Of a DNA stretch of 25,398 bases, positions 7,472 to 15,501 are shown piece after piece. Made by a program: the position numbers and the translations under genes. Within the stretch, counting starts at the first letter, position 1. Each line of letters starts with the position of its first letter. The notes beneath the pieces were generated by a model. The model ran no database searches and was not told the origin of the DNA. It saw only the letters and a program-made list of their open reading frames with translations. Origin of the DNA: Acidobacteriota bacterium (GTDB taxonomy: Bacteria; Acidobacteriota; Vicinamibacteria; Vicinamibacterales; UBA2999); the NCBI GenBank assembly GCA_947465275.1, contig CANIAI010000001.1, positions 1-25,398 on the forward strand, written 5' to 3'.

Positions 7472-8230
7472 TTAGTGGACCCGGCGATCGATGTCGTCGG
7501 CCCGGCCGCCCGGGTAGACGTCGAAGCGCCGGCGCATCCGGTTGATGCGCCACTTCAGGTACCGGTACTTGATCTCGGAGATCAGGTGCACCCGTCCGCC
7601 CTTCAGGTACAGGTAGCCCGCCGCGATCCCCCCGAGGTGCGCCACGTGCGCGACGCCGCCCGACCCCTGAGCCGCCGACATGAGGGCGATGCCCCCCATG
7701 ATCAGGACGAAGTAGCGCACCTGGATCGGGAAGAGGCCCCAGAACAGCAGCTCCCGTCGCGGGAAATAGATCGCGTAGGCCAGCAGCAGCCCATAGACGG
7801 CACCCGACGCGCCGATCGTCTGGGCGTAGTACATCTGCGCCAGCGGAGCCACCGGCACGAGCGACGCGAGCAGCTGGGTGAGACCGGCACCAATCCCTGA
7901 GACGAAGTAGAACTTCGCGAAGTACCGGCTGCCCCACATCCGCTCCAGCTCGACGCCGAACATCCAGAGCGTCAGCATGTTGAACAGGATGTGAAACACC
8001 GACCCGTGCAGGAACATGTACGTCGCGAGCTGCCAGATACGCAACCCGCCGAACACCTGCGCCGGAACGAGCCCGAGGTAGAGATCGACCTGCGCCACCA
8101 GCTGCTGCAGGACGAACAGCGTGACGTTCGCGATCAACAGCGCCTTCACGACCGGGGTCACCGGTCCGGGCCCGAAGCTGTACCCGCCGAAGCTGGAAGT
8201 CGATCGGTAGCGCGAGCGCATGGGATCCAC
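7472..8230 (-). CDS. Rhomboid family intramembrane serine protease
   Basis: The 252-residue product has about six transmembrane segments and the rhomboid active site. The nucleophile is Ser142 in GASGAVYG, and the base is His198 in AHVAHLGGIAAGY. The HxxxN motif of the oxyanion region is His80-Asn84 in FHILFNMLTLWMFG. The L1-loop type WR motif is replaced by ELERMWGSRYF. The C-terminal 45 residues are basic and cytoplasmic (YRYLKWRINRMRRRF). It cleaves membrane-protein substrates within the bilayer; the substrate is unknown. The longest reading starts at GTG 8230; an ATG three codons later (8221) is equally possible and neither has a clear ribosome site. It follows murJ by 49 nt on the same strand. 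Confidence 0.9.
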   Translation of the reverse strand: MDPMRSRYRSTSSFGGYSFGPGPVTPVVKALLIANVTLFVLQQLVAQVDLYLGLVPAQVFGGLRIWQLATYMFLHGSVFHILFNMLTLWMFGVELERMWGSRYFAKFYFVSGIGAGLTQLLASLVPVAPLAQMYYAQTIGASGAVYGLLLAYAIYFPRRELLFWGLFPIQVRYFVLIMGGIALMSAAQGSGGVAHVAHLGGIAAGYLYLKGGRVHLISEIKYRYLKWRINRMRRRFDVYPGGRADDIDRRVH

Positions 8231-8279
8231 AGTCTGTTACAACGTCACCGGGAGAGCAACTTTCATGCCCCGGTCGGGC

Positions 8280-9905
8280 TTACCGTCGCGCTTTTCCGAG
8301 CCTGCGCGTGACCATCGCGAGAGCCTCGTGGAACTCGCGGATGCGCAGCAGGTACGCCGCGATGGCCAGGGCGGCCACGGCGGCGCCAATCGCGCCTGAC
8401 AGCCTGATCGCCTGCAGCACGAATCGGCCCCCGGGCAGCAGGCTGGAGAGCAGTCCTTCCGTCGCCACCGCGGTCACCCCCATGATGGCCGAGGCGAGCG
8501 CGACCCGCAGGAACGTGCCGATGACGCGGGCGTCGTCGAGTCCGTCGAGCTGGCGTCGCAGCAGCACCAGCAGCACCGACGCGTTGAAGAGCGCCGCGAG
8601 CGAGGTGCCGAGCGCGAGGCCGCGGTAGCCGAGCAGCCGCACCAGCGTGACGTTCAGCACGACGTTCGCGACCACGGTGGCGATGCTCACCTGCACCGGC
8701 GTCCGGTTGCGCCCCAGGGCGTAAAAAGTCGGTGAGGCGATGCGGACCACCGAATAGCCGAGCAGTCCGAACGCGTAGTAGTTGAGCGCCGCCGCGGTCG
8801 CGATGGTGTCGGCCGCGGTGAAGCGCCCGCGCTCGAAGATGATGCGGACGATCGGCGTGGAGAGGACGACGAGGCCGACCGTCGCCGGCACGTTCAGCAT
8901 CATCATCAGCGACAGGCCGTCGGCGACGGTCGTGCGGACGCCGGCCAGGTCGCGGTCGGCCGCGCGCCGCGACACCGCCGGCAGCGTCGCGGTCGCGATC
9001 GAGACGCCGAACAGCCCGATTGGCAGGTACATCAGCCGGAACGCCAGGTTCAGCCACGACACCGCGCCGGTGCCCTGGCCGGTCGCGAGCACGGTGTTCA
9101 CGAAGACGTTGACCTGCGTCGCGGCGAGGCCGATCGTCCCCGGACCCATCAGCACCAGCACCCGGCGCAGGCCGGGGTCGCGCCAGTCGAGCACCGGGCG
9201 CCACGCGAACCCCTCACGCCGCAGCAGCGGCCACTGCACCGCGAGTTGCGCCGCGCCGCCGACCAGCGTGCCGATCGCGATCGCGGCAATGGGCGGCAGG
9301 CCGAGACGCGGCATCAGCGGCACCAGCGTCACCGCGCAGACGATTGTCGCGACGTTGAACATCGCGGGGGAGAGCGCCGGGACGAAGAACTGGTGCAGCG
9401 AGTTGAGCATCCCCATCACCGCCGCGGCGACCGCGACGAAGGTGAGGAACGGCAGCATGATGCGCGTCAGCTGCGTCGTGAGCGCCAGCTTCCCCGGGAC
9501 GTCGGCGTACTCCGACGCGAAGGCGCCGACCAGCGGCGTGGCGAACAGGATCCCGAGCAGCACGAGGACGCCCGTGATCACCAGCAGCGCGTTGATGACG
9601 TTGTTGCCCAGGCGCCATGCGGCGGGGCGCCCTTCGTTCGCGAGATGGCGGGTGAAGGTCGGGACGAAGGCCGAGCTCATCGCGCCTTCGGCGAAGAGGT
9701 CGCGCACCAGGTTCGGGATGCGGAACGCCACGTTGTAGGCGTCCATCGCATTGCCCGCCCCGAACATCGCGGCAAGCACCTGCTCGCGCACGACGCCGAG
9801 CACCCGGCTCGTCATCGTCGCCGCGCCGGCCGAGGCGGCCGAGCGCGCGAGTGACGGCGAGGCTGGGGGGGCCGGTGGATCCGGAGCGGGAGGAGCCTGG
9901 CTCAC
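8280..9905 (-). CDS. murJ: Lipid II flippase MurJ
   Basis: The 541-residue product belongs to the MurJ/MviN branch of the MOP superfamily, which moves lipid II across the inner membrane for peptidoglycan synthesis. Around 14 hydrophobic segments are visible. The N-terminal GAATMTSRVLGVVREQVLAA and MDAYNVAFRIPNLVRDLFAEG contain the conserved arginines and the DAYxxAFxxP(N) motif of the family. Length is typical (about 510-540). The start is GTG 9905, since the conserved first helix begins near residue 18. This leaves a short Pro/Ala-rich N-terminus (residues 1-18) of the kind often seen in this position. It is 13 nt downstream of yqeY. It supports the dcw cluster that begins at 18.5 kb on the opposite strand. 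Confidence 0.95.
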   Translation of the reverse strand: MSQAPPAPDPPAPPASPSLARSAASAGAATMTSRVLGVVREQVLAAMFGAGNAMDAYNVAFRIPNLVRDLFAEGAMSSAFVPTFTRHLANEGRPAAWRLGNNVINALLVITGVLVLLGILFATPLVGAFASEYADVPGKLALTTQLTRIMLPFLTFVAVAAAVMGMLNSLHQFFVPALSPAMFNVATIVCAVTLVPLMPRLGLPPIAAIAIGTLVGGAAQLAVQWPLLRREGFAWRPVLDWRDPGLRRVLVLMGPGTIGLAATQVNVFVNTVLATGQGTGAVSWLNLAFRLMYLPIGLFGVSIATATLPAVSRRAADRDLAGVRTTVADGLSLMMMLNVPATVGLVVLSTPIVRIIFERGRFTAADTIATAAALNYYAFGLLGYSVVRIASPTFYALGRNRTPVQVSIATVVANVVLNVTLVRLLGYRGLALGTSLAALFNASVLLVLLRRQLDGLDDARVIGTFLRVALASAIMGVTAVATEGLLSSLLPGGRFVLQAIRLSGAIGAAVAALAIAAYLLRIREFHEALAMVTRRLGKARR

Positions 9906-9918
9906 CGGCTGGCGCGCC

Positions 9919-10371
9919 CTAGGAGGCGCCGAGGCGCCGACGCACCACTTCGTTGATCGTCCGCCCGTCGGCCGACTTGCCGGCCAGCTTCGGCGGCACG
10001 GCCTTCATGACCTTGCCCATGTCCTTGACGGTCGTGGCGCCGGTCTCGGCGATCGCCTCGGCCACGGCGGCCTCGATCTCCTCCGCGGATGCGGCTGGCG
10101 GCAGGTAGCGTTCCAGCACCGTGATCTCGGCCGACTCACGCTCCACGAGGTCGGTGCGCCCGGCCTTCGAGAACTGGTCGATCGAGTCGCGCCGCTGCTT
10201 GACGAGCGAGGCGACGACCTGCAGCACCTCGGCGTCGTCGAGGTCGTGCCCCTTCTCGATGCCCCGGGTGGTGATGGCGCTCTTCAGCATGCGGAGCGCC
10301 GACAGGCGCACCTGTTCGCGGGCCTTCATCGCCACGGTGATGTCGGCGTTGACCGTCTCGGTCAGTGTCAT
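9919..10371 (-). CDS. yqeY: GatB/YqeY domain protein
   Basis: This is a 150-residue stand-alone YqeY protein. It resembles the tRNA-binding C-terminal domain of GatB, the subunit of Asp/Glu-tRNA amidotransferase. Family landmarks include KAREQVRLSALRMLKSAI (about 16-33), ERYLPPAASAEEIEAAVAEA and the C-terminal GKVMKAVPPKLAGKSADGR with the usual KxxxGKxDG-like ending. The exact role of free-standing YqeY is not established; tRNA or amidotransferase interaction is assumed from the fold. The ATG at 10371 has a ribosome site TGAGGGACC just upstream. It is the first gene of a probable yqeY-murJ-rhomboid transcription unit. In many bacteria yqeY sits beside rpsU or dnaG; neither is present here. 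Confidence 0.92.
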   Translation of the reverse strand: MTLTETVNADITVAMKAREQVRLSALRMLKSAITTRGIEKGHDLDDAEVLQVVASLVKQRRDSIDQFSKAGRTDLVERESAEITVLERYLPPAASAEEIEAAVAEAIAETGATTVKDMGKVMKAVPPKLAGKSADGRTINEVVRRRLGAS

Positions 10372-10417
10372 GGTCCCTCAGTGTCTGCTTCGGAAGAGTC
10401 TGCGTCGGAGCGTTCCG

Positions 10418-11461
10418 TCAGTGGTCCTGATCCGAGTCGCCGAGCGTGACGTGCCAGCGGCTCGTGTCGTCGTAGAACCCGCCCGGCACCTGGACGGCGT
10501 TCACCTTCACCCCGACTTCCAGCGTCGACTTCACGACGAAGTAGCCGTTCTTCCGGAGGATGCGCCGGAACGCCGCGTTCAGCACGTAAGCCCGCACCTT
10601 GTCGGAGTCTTCGGCGCGCGCCACCCGATCGACCCAGCGCAGCAGCGTCTTCACGCCCGACACGTCGTCGGGGTCGGCCAGCAGGTCGACCAGCATCGTG
10701 ACACGCCCGAGCGGTTCGTGCCGGTGACGGTAGACGGCGTAGCCGTGCGTCTCGCCGTTGCGCTTCAGCGCCACCACCGAGTAGCGGACGTGCGGCGGCT
10801 CGAAGTAGCGCCAGTTCAGGTAGGCCGCATCGCGGCGGACCGCGAGATCGAACTTCGGCGCGAGCCGTTCCCAGAGCGCGGTGAACGAGGCGTCGAAGCG
10901 GCGGATCGGCTCACACTCGGCGCGCAGCGGCCGCGAGCGCGACACGATCTGGATGACCGGGGACGTGACAGCGGACAGCAGCCGGTTGACGACGAGCGGC
11001 AGGCTCGGCACCCGGACGGCCCGCCGCGTCAGCGGCTTCACGACGCAGGGAACGATGTTCGGCTCGGGCCAGTGCAGCCGCTCGAGCATCTGGCGCGAGT
11101 CGCCCGACACGCCCAGCGTGAGCACCGCTCCGCTGTTCCGGTCCCAGGCGCGGACGAGCGCTTCGCCAAGCCCCTGGCGCTCCCGTTCGGGGGCCACCTT
11201 GGCGTCGGTCCCCCACGCCGCCTCGACCTCGAGCCCCTTGACCGAGAGCCGCACGGGCAGCGTCGGGTAGTGGCCGATGACGGTCGGACCCTCTCGCGCG
11301 ACCCAGATGCCGGGCTGGCCGGTGGCGTTGTACGGATTCCGGCGATGCTGCCACTCCCAGCGGAGGCGGCTCGCCTCGGCGGCATCGGCGCCGTGGGTCC
11401 GCCGGTACAGCGTGTCGACGCCGCGGCGGTCTTCGGGTCTGAAGCGATCGATTTCGGACAT
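10418..11461 (-). CDS. GNAT-family N-acetyltransferase (double-domain type)
   Basis: The 347-residue product carries a GNAT acetyl-CoA-binding motif A, VAPERERQGLGEALV (about 89-103). A second GNAT-like half contains YLNWRYFEPPHVRYSVVAL, and the end is WHVTLGDSDQD. This arrangement is common in bacterial acyltransferases found near polysaccharide genes, but the acceptor is unknown. It lies between yqeY and the exported STN protein and upstream of the glycan cassette on the same strand, so modification of a sugar or lipid is conceivable; this is positional inference. The ATG at 11461 has no clear ribosome site. A TAGAAT hexamer (11504-11499) lies about 40 nt upstream. Confidence 0.75.
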   Translation of the reverse strand: MSEIDRFRPEDRRGVDTLYRRTHGADAAEASRLRWEWQHRRNPYNATGQPGIWVAREGPTVIGHYPTLPVRLSVKGLEVEAAWGTDAKVAPERERQGLGEALVRAWDRNSGAVLTLGVSGDSRQMLERLHWPEPNIVPCVVKPLTRRAVRVPSLPLVVNRLLSAVTSPVIQIVSRSRPLRAECEPIRRFDASFTALWERLAPKFDLAVRRDAAYLNWRYFEPPHVRYSVVALKRNGETHGYAVYRHRHEPLGRVTMLVDLLADPDDVSGVKTLLRWVDRVARAEDSDKVRAYVLNAAFRRILRKNGYFVVKSTLEVGVKVNAVQVPGGFYDDTSRWHVTLGDSDQDH

Positions 11462-11498
11462 GTCTGGACACCGCCACGCGGGCCGCGCGGTCGTGACT

Positions 11499-11504
11499 AT
11501 TCTA
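11499..11504 (-). promoter_or_regulatory. Possible -10 element upstream of the GNAT gene
   Basis: The minus strand reads TAGAAT, 5 of 6 matches to the sigma-70 -10 consensus, in the 93-nt gap between the STN-domain gene and the acetyltransferase. I see no matching -35 at 16-18 nt, so support is weak. It would give a leader of about 30 nt. Confidence 0.25.
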
Positions 11505-11554
11505 TCGGCACTTGGCGCGGCCGTCCGGCAGGAGTCCGCGACAGGCGCCGCCCG

Positions 11555-12289
11555 TCAGTCCTGCAGCGGACGAACGACCTGTCCTGTGGGCTGCTGCGGC
11601 GGGGGCACCGGTGTCACGACGCCGGGTTGCGCGCCAGACCCGCTGGGCACCCCGAACGGATTGGTGGGTGACGTCGTCACCGGCGCCGGGGCCTGGCCGC
11701 CCTGCTGCACGCCGGTCTGTGAACCCGAACGGAACCCGGGCTGCGTCAGCGGCTGCGGGGTCACCCCCGGCTGCTGCGGGACGAACCCGGGCTGCTGCGG
11801 ACCGAAGCCGGGCTGGGGCACGTCGGTGATCGGTTCTTCCTCGGGATCATCCGGCAGCGGCGCGATTGATGGCTGCGGCGGTCGGAACGCGTTGCCGGCG
11901 GGCGTCGCCTGCGCCGGGATGAACCGCGGGGCGGCGCTCGTCGGCAGGATCAGGATGCGGTTGAACGTCGAGCTCGGGTTGCCGGCCGGCGGCCGCAGTG
12001 CGAGCACGTATCCCGCGACATTGCGCAGCAGGATGTCGAGCGCCTGCCGTTCCGACACGTTCTCGAGGTCGAGCGTGACCGGCGCGCCGCCGACCCGTTC
12101 GGCGTTCACCACGCGCGTATCGCCCACCCGCGCCCACTCGGCGAGGATGGCGCGGACCGGCACGTTCTGGGCGTGCAGCGTCACCCGTCCGTCGTGGAAC
12201 TGGAGCGAGAGCGGCTGCTGGGCCGCGGCCGGGCGTGCTGCCGCGAGGGCAACCACGAGCACGAACAGGAACCGGCGCATCTGCGGCAT
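11555..12289 (-). CDS. Exported STN-domain (secretin N-terminal-like) protein with Pro/Gln-rich tail
   Basis: The start is ATG 12289, behind a strong GGAGA site (spacer about 5 nt), giving 244 residues. Residues 1-23 form a signal peptide (FLFVLVVALAAARPAAAQ). Residues about 27-100 resemble the STN fold found at the N-terminus of secretins and TonB-dependent transducers: ILAEWARVGDTRVVNAERV, then VTLDLENVSERQALDILLRN and VAGYVLALR. Residues 125-244 are low-complexity, rich in Pro, Gln and Gly, with a seven-residue repeat (QPGFGPQ, QPGFVPQ, QPGVTPQ). There is no secretin channel domain, so it is not a pore. It may be an accessory periplasmic protein of a secretion or pilus machine, but no other such gene is in the window. 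Function unknown. Confidence 0.75.
   Translation of the reverse strand: MPQMRRFLFVLVVALAAARPAAAQQPLSLQFHDGRVTLHAQNVPVRAILAEWARVGDTRVVNAERVGGAPVTLDLENVSERQALDILLRNVAGYVLALRPPAGNPSSTFNRILILPTSAAPRFIPAQATPAGNAFRPPQPSIAPLPDDPEEEPITDVPQPGFGPQQPGFVPQQPGVTPQPLTQPGFRSGSQTGVQQGGQAPAPVTTSPTNPFGVPSGSGAQPGVVTPVPPPQQPTGQVVRPLQD
11769..11831 (-). repeat. 21-nt tandem repeat encoding Pro/Gln/Gly heptads
   Basis: Within the STN-domain gene, three adjacent units at 11769, 11790 and 11811 are spaced by exactly 21 nt. The first two share the core GGCTGCTGCGG and the third diverges after GGCTG. They encode QPGFGPQ, QPGFVPQ and QPGVTPQ-type heptads in the disordered tail. Copy number might vary between strains. 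Confidence 0.6.
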
Positions 12290-12315
12290 GTCTTCTCCTT
12301 CGGCCCGGCGGAACC

Positions 12316-12337
12316 TGGGCTGTAGGGCACAGAGCCC
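12316..12337. other. Imperfect inverted repeat in the 5' leader of the STN-domain gene
   Basis: A GGG-CTGT arm is followed by a short AGGGC loop and an ACAG-AG-CCC arm, forming a stem with a 2-nt bulge. It lies between the predicted promoter (12361-12356) and the start codon (12289), so it would be in the mRNA leader. A role is not known. Confidence 0.25.
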
Positions 12338-12355
12338 AACGTGGGGGGACGTCCG

Positions 12356-12361
12356 AGTATA
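12356..12361 (-). promoter_or_regulatory. Putative -10 element for the STN-domain gene
   Basis: The minus strand reads TATACT, 5 of 6 matches to the -10 consensus, in an otherwise GC-rich 112-nt gap. TGGCGA lies 17 nt upstream as a poor -35 (3 of 6). The predicted transcript start near 12349 gives a leader of about 60 nt before the ATG at 12289. Confidence 0.4.
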
Positions 12362-12401
12362 CGACCCGGATGGCGCGGTCGCCATGCCGCCCGCCCGGCG
12401 C

Positions 12402-13364
12402 CTAGCTGGTCCGCATGTGATCGATGACGCGGGTGATGATCTCGTCCAGCGCCAGGCTCGGCTCGTAGCCGACGAAGTTCCGAATCTTCGTGATGTCGGG
12501 CACGCGGCGCGGCATGTCCTCGAACCCCGCCTCGTACGCCTGGTCGTACGGGATGAACTGAATCTCGGACGAGCTGCCGGTCATCGCCTTCACCTTGCGC
12601 GCGAGCTCGGCGATGGACACCTCACCGGTGTTGCCGATGTTGAAGACCTCGCCCACGGCGCGGGGCTCCGCCAGCAGCCGCACGAGGCCCTCGACGACGT
12701 CGCCCACGTAGGTGAAGCTGCGCGACTGGGTGCCGTCGCCGAACACGGTAATCGGCTGGCCGGCCAGCGCCTGCCGCACGAAGGTCGGGAGCACCATGCC
12801 GTACTGACCCGTCTGCCGGGGGCCGACGGTGTTGAAGAGCCGCACGACGATCACGGGGAGCTTCCGCTCCTTCCAGTAGGCGAGCGCGAGAAATTCGTCG
12901 ATCAGCTTGCTGCAGGCGTACGCCCAGCGGTGCTTGATGCTCGGACCCAGTGTGAGGTCGGCGTCCTCGCGGAAGGGCACGGCCGTGCTCTTCCCGTAGA
13001 CCTCGGAGGTCGACGCGATCACCACGAGCTTCTTCTTCTTGTTCGCCGTCCGCAGCACCACCTCGGTGCCGTGGACGTTGGTCTCGATCGTGTGCACCGG
13101 CTGCTCCACGATCAGCTTCACGCCCACCGCCGCGGCCAGGTGGAACACCACGTCGTTCCGGTCGATCAGCTCGGCGAGCAACGCCTCATTGGTCACCGAG
13201 TCGATGACGTAGGTGAAGCCGTCGCGTCCCTTCAGGCGATCGACATTGGCAATCGAGCCGGTGGACAGGTTGTCGAGTACGGCCACCTCGTGACCGTCGT
13301 CGAGCAGGCGTTCCGACAGGTGCGAGCCGACGAAGCCGGCGCCGCCCGTGATGAGAACCTTCAC
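12402..13364 (-). CDS. NAD-dependent sugar epimerase/decarboxylase (extended SDR)
   Basis: The 320-residue product is an extended short-chain dehydrogenase acting on a nucleotide sugar. The NAD motif GGAGFVGS spans 7-14, the catalytic triad is Ser/Thr near 118-120 (ASTSEVYG) with Tyr149 and Lys153 (YACSK), and GPRQTGQYGMVLPTFV and GDGTQSRSFTYVGD are substrate-side motifs. It most resembles UDP-glucuronate decarboxylase or UDP-glucose 4-epimerase-like enzymes; which sugar it acts on is not determined. The start is GTG 13364, overlapping the stop of the upstream aminotransferase as GTGA, with AAGGA about 13 nt upstream. It is the last gene of the glycan cassette. Confidence 0.9.
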   Translation of the reverse strand: MKVLITGGAGFVGSHLSERLLDDGHEVAVLDNLSTGSIANVDRLKGRDGFTYVIDSVTNEALLAELIDRNDVVFHLAAAVGVKLIVEQPVHTIETNVHGTEVVLRTANKKKKLVVIASTSEVYGKSTAVPFREDADLTLGPSIKHRWAYACSKLIDEFLALAYWKERKLPVIVVRLFNTVGPRQTGQYGMVLPTFVRQALAGQPITVFGDGTQSRSFTYVGDVVEGLVRLLAEPRAVGEVFNIGNTGEVSIAELARKVKAMTGSSSEIQFIPYDQAYEAGFEDMPRRVPDITKIRNFVGYEPSLALDEIITRVIDHMRTS

Positions 13365-14479
13365 GCGAACACACGTCCTTTCATGAACCTGTCGACCGAT
13401 GCCGCCACCGCGTCCACCTCGTCATCACGCAGATGCGGATGCAGCGGCAGCGAGAGCAGCTGACGCGCCGCCGCCGACGCCCGCGGACACGGCGCCGGAT
13501 TGAACGGCGCGAACGCGGGCTGCTCGTGCAGAGGGATCGGGTAGTGGATGAGCGTCTCGATGCCGTCGGCGCGGAGGTGCGCCTGCAGCGCGTCCCGCTC
13601 CGCCACGCGGACCGGGAAGAGATGGTACACGTGCCCGGGGTGACGCTCGGTCACCGGCCGGACGCCCGGGGGCAGCTGGCGGCGGTAGCGCGCCGCGAGC
13701 GCGCGGCGCCTGCGTGTCGCGTCCGCGAGTCGAGGGAGCCGCACGCGCAGGATGGCGGCCTGCAGCTCGTCGAGGCGGCTGTTGATCCCCGTTTCGACGT
13801 GGTGGTACCGGTCGCGTTGCCCGCCGTTGCGGAGACGGCGCAGGCGGGTGGCGACCTCCGCGTCATCGGTGATGATCGCGCCGCCGTCGCCCATCGCGCC
13901 AAGGTTCTTCGTCGGGTAGAAGCTGAAGGCCCCGCCGACGCCGCGCAGGCCGACCGGCACACCACCGGCCGTGCAGAGGTGCGCCTGGCAGCAGTCCTCG
14001 ACGAACGCGAGCTGGTGCCTGATCGCAAGGGCATGCAGCGCATGCACGTCGGCGGCCTGTCCGTACAGGTGCACCGGCAGGATGGCGCGCGTCCGCGATG
14101 TGACCGCGGCGGCGGCCGCGGCCGGGTCCATGGTCAGCGACGCGTCCTCGACGTCAACCACCACCGGTACCGCGCCGATGCTCGTCACCGCGAGGGCGGT
14201 GAACGCCGCCGTGATCGCTGGCACCAGCACCTCGTCACCCGGGCCGACTCCGGCCGCGCGCAGCAGCAGGGCGATTGCGTCGGTGCCGTTGGCGACGGCG
14301 ACCGCATGCGAGGCGCCGCACGCCGAGGCGAACTCGCGCTCGAAGGCGTCCACCTCAGGGCCGAGCACGTACCAGCCGCTCCCGACCACCCGCGCGATCG
14401 CCGCATCGATGGCGGCGCGCTCGTCCCCGGGGCCATCGGCGGGCCGCAGCTGGTTGAAGGGAATCCGAGGGGCGCTCAC
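13361..14479 (-). CDS. DegT/DnrJ/EryC1 family sugar aminotransferase
   Basis: This is a 372-residue PLP-dependent aminotransferase of the DegT family, which transfers an amino group from glutamate to a keto sugar nucleotide. The internal aldimine lysine is Lys191 in SFYPTKNLGAMGDGG. The cofactor-binding EDCCQAH (161-167) and VANGTDAIALLL (62-73) are in place, and RNGGQRDRYHHVETGINSRLDELQAAIL is the expected substrate region. Length is typical. The start is GTG 14479, overlapping the stop of the upstream SDR gene as GTGA, and its own stop overlaps the next gene the same way. Together with the two SDR genes it implies synthesis of an amino sugar, though the precise sugar is unknown. Confidence 0.93.
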   Translation of the reverse strand: MSAPRIPFNQLRPADGPGDERAAIDAAIARVVGSGWYVLGPEVDAFEREFASACGASHAVAVANGTDAIALLLRAAGVGPGDEVLVPAITAAFTALAVTSIGAVPVVVDVEDASLTMDPAAAAAAVTSRTRAILPVHLYGQAADVHALHALAIRHQLAFVEDCCQAHLCTAGGVPVGLRGVGGAFSFYPTKNLGAMGDGGAIITDDAEVATRLRRLRNGGQRDRYHHVETGINSRLDELQAAILRVRLPRLADATRRRRALAARYRRQLPPGVRPVTERHPGHVYHLFPVRVAERDALQAHLRADGIETLIHYPIPLHEQPAFAPFNPAPCPRASAAARQLLSLPLHPHLRDDEVDAVAASVDRFMKGRVFA

Positions 14480-15501
14480 AGCGCGGCGACCCGCTCGTCC
14501 GCCGCTGGCACGTACTGATCGAGGCAGCCCCGGTAGTAGGCGAACGTCTGACGCAGGCCGTCGGCCAGCGTGGTCGTGGGACGCCAGCCGAGCACCTCGC
14601 CGATGCGGCTGGAATCAGCGTAGAAGTCGCCGATGTCGATCGCCTTCCGGTCGGCCGGCCAGTCGACGAAGCGGTAGCGGCCGCTGCCGGCGCTCTCGAC
14701 CATCAGGCGCACGAGGTCGCGGTGCGCGATGGGCTCCATGCCGCCCACGTTGAACACTTCGCCGTTCGCGGCGTCGCTCGCCCCTGCGCGCAGGAACGCA
14801 TCCGCCGCGTCATCCACGTACACGAAGTCACGCAGCTGGTGGCCGTCGCCATAGACCTGGATCTCGCGGTCCTCGAGGGCGAGCCGGACGAACCAGCCGA
14901 TGAACCCCTGGCGATTGTGCTTCAGCAGCTGTCGCGGTCCGTAGACGTTGGTCAGACGCAGGGAACAGGCCCGCACGCCGAACACGTTGTTGTAGACCAG
15001 GTGGTAGTACTCGCCCGCCACCTTGTTGATCCCGTTGACGTCGGTCGGGCGCACGAGGTGGCGTTCGGTGACGGGCAGCGAGTCCGGACGCCCGTACACC
15101 TGTCGCGTGCCGGCGAACACCACCTTCACCCCGGGGTTGTTCCGGCGGCAGGCCTCGAGCAGCGTCAGCTGGCTGCGGCAGTTGATCTCGAGGTCGGTGT
15201 ACGGGTCTTCCATGCTGTCGACATGGCTGACCTGACCGGCCAGGTTGAAGATCACTTCCTGGTTCTGGACCAGGTGGTTCATCGTGCTCTCGTGCCGGAT
15301 GTCCGCGACGTTCACCCGCACCCGGTCATCGATGCCGTCGACGTTGTACAGGTTGCCGCCGTAGTCGGGGATGAGGGCGTCGATGAGCAGCACGCTCGCG
15401 CCCAGATCGACCAGCTGGCGGGCGAGATTGCTGCCGATGAAGCCGAGCCCACCCGTGATCGCGACCCGGCGGCCCTGGTAGAAGGCGCGATAATCGGTCA
15501 C
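14476..15501 (-). CDS. NAD-dependent sugar epimerase/dehydratase with atypical active site
   Basis: The 341-residue product is an extended SDR with NAD motif GGLGFIGS (17-24), NLAGQVSHVDS (86-96) and the substrate-side segments RLTNVYGPRQ and GDGHQLRDFVYVDD. Its catalytic region reads RPTDVNGINKVAGEYYH. The lysine (Lys160) is present, but the position four residues before it, normally Tyr of YxxxK, is Asn156. The preceding TRQVYG has Thr132 where Ser/Thr is normal. It therefore may use a different proton donor, or act as a non-oxidative binder or a variant epimerase. The start is GTG 15501, in a GTGA overlap with the preceding glycosyltransferase stop. Confidence 0.88.
   Translation of the reverse strand: MTDYRAFYQGRRVAITGGLGFIGSNLARQLVDLGASVLLIDALIPDYGGNLYNVDGIDDRVRVNVADIRHESTMNHLVQNQEVIFNLAGQVSHVDSMEDPYTDLEINCRSQLTLLEACRRNNPGVKVVFAGTRQVYGRPDSLPVTERHLVRPTDVNGINKVAGEYYHLVYNNVFGVRACSLRLTNVYGPRQLLKHNRQGFIGWFVRLALEDREIQVYGDGHQLRDFVYVDDAADAFLRAGASDAANGEVFNVGGMEPIAHRDLVRLMVESAGSGRYRFVDWPADRKAIDIGDFYADSSRIGEVLGWRPTTTLADGLRQTFAYYRGCLDQYVPAADERVAAL

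Noticed and set aside
9921..9940. GGCGCC direct pair near the end of yqeY
   Set aside because: It lies in coding sequence and is expected by chance at this GC content.
11277..13463. 728-residue open frame on the plus strand across the GNAT, STN and epimerase genes
   Set aside because: It is antisense to three supported genes, with low-complexity composition and no recognisable motif.
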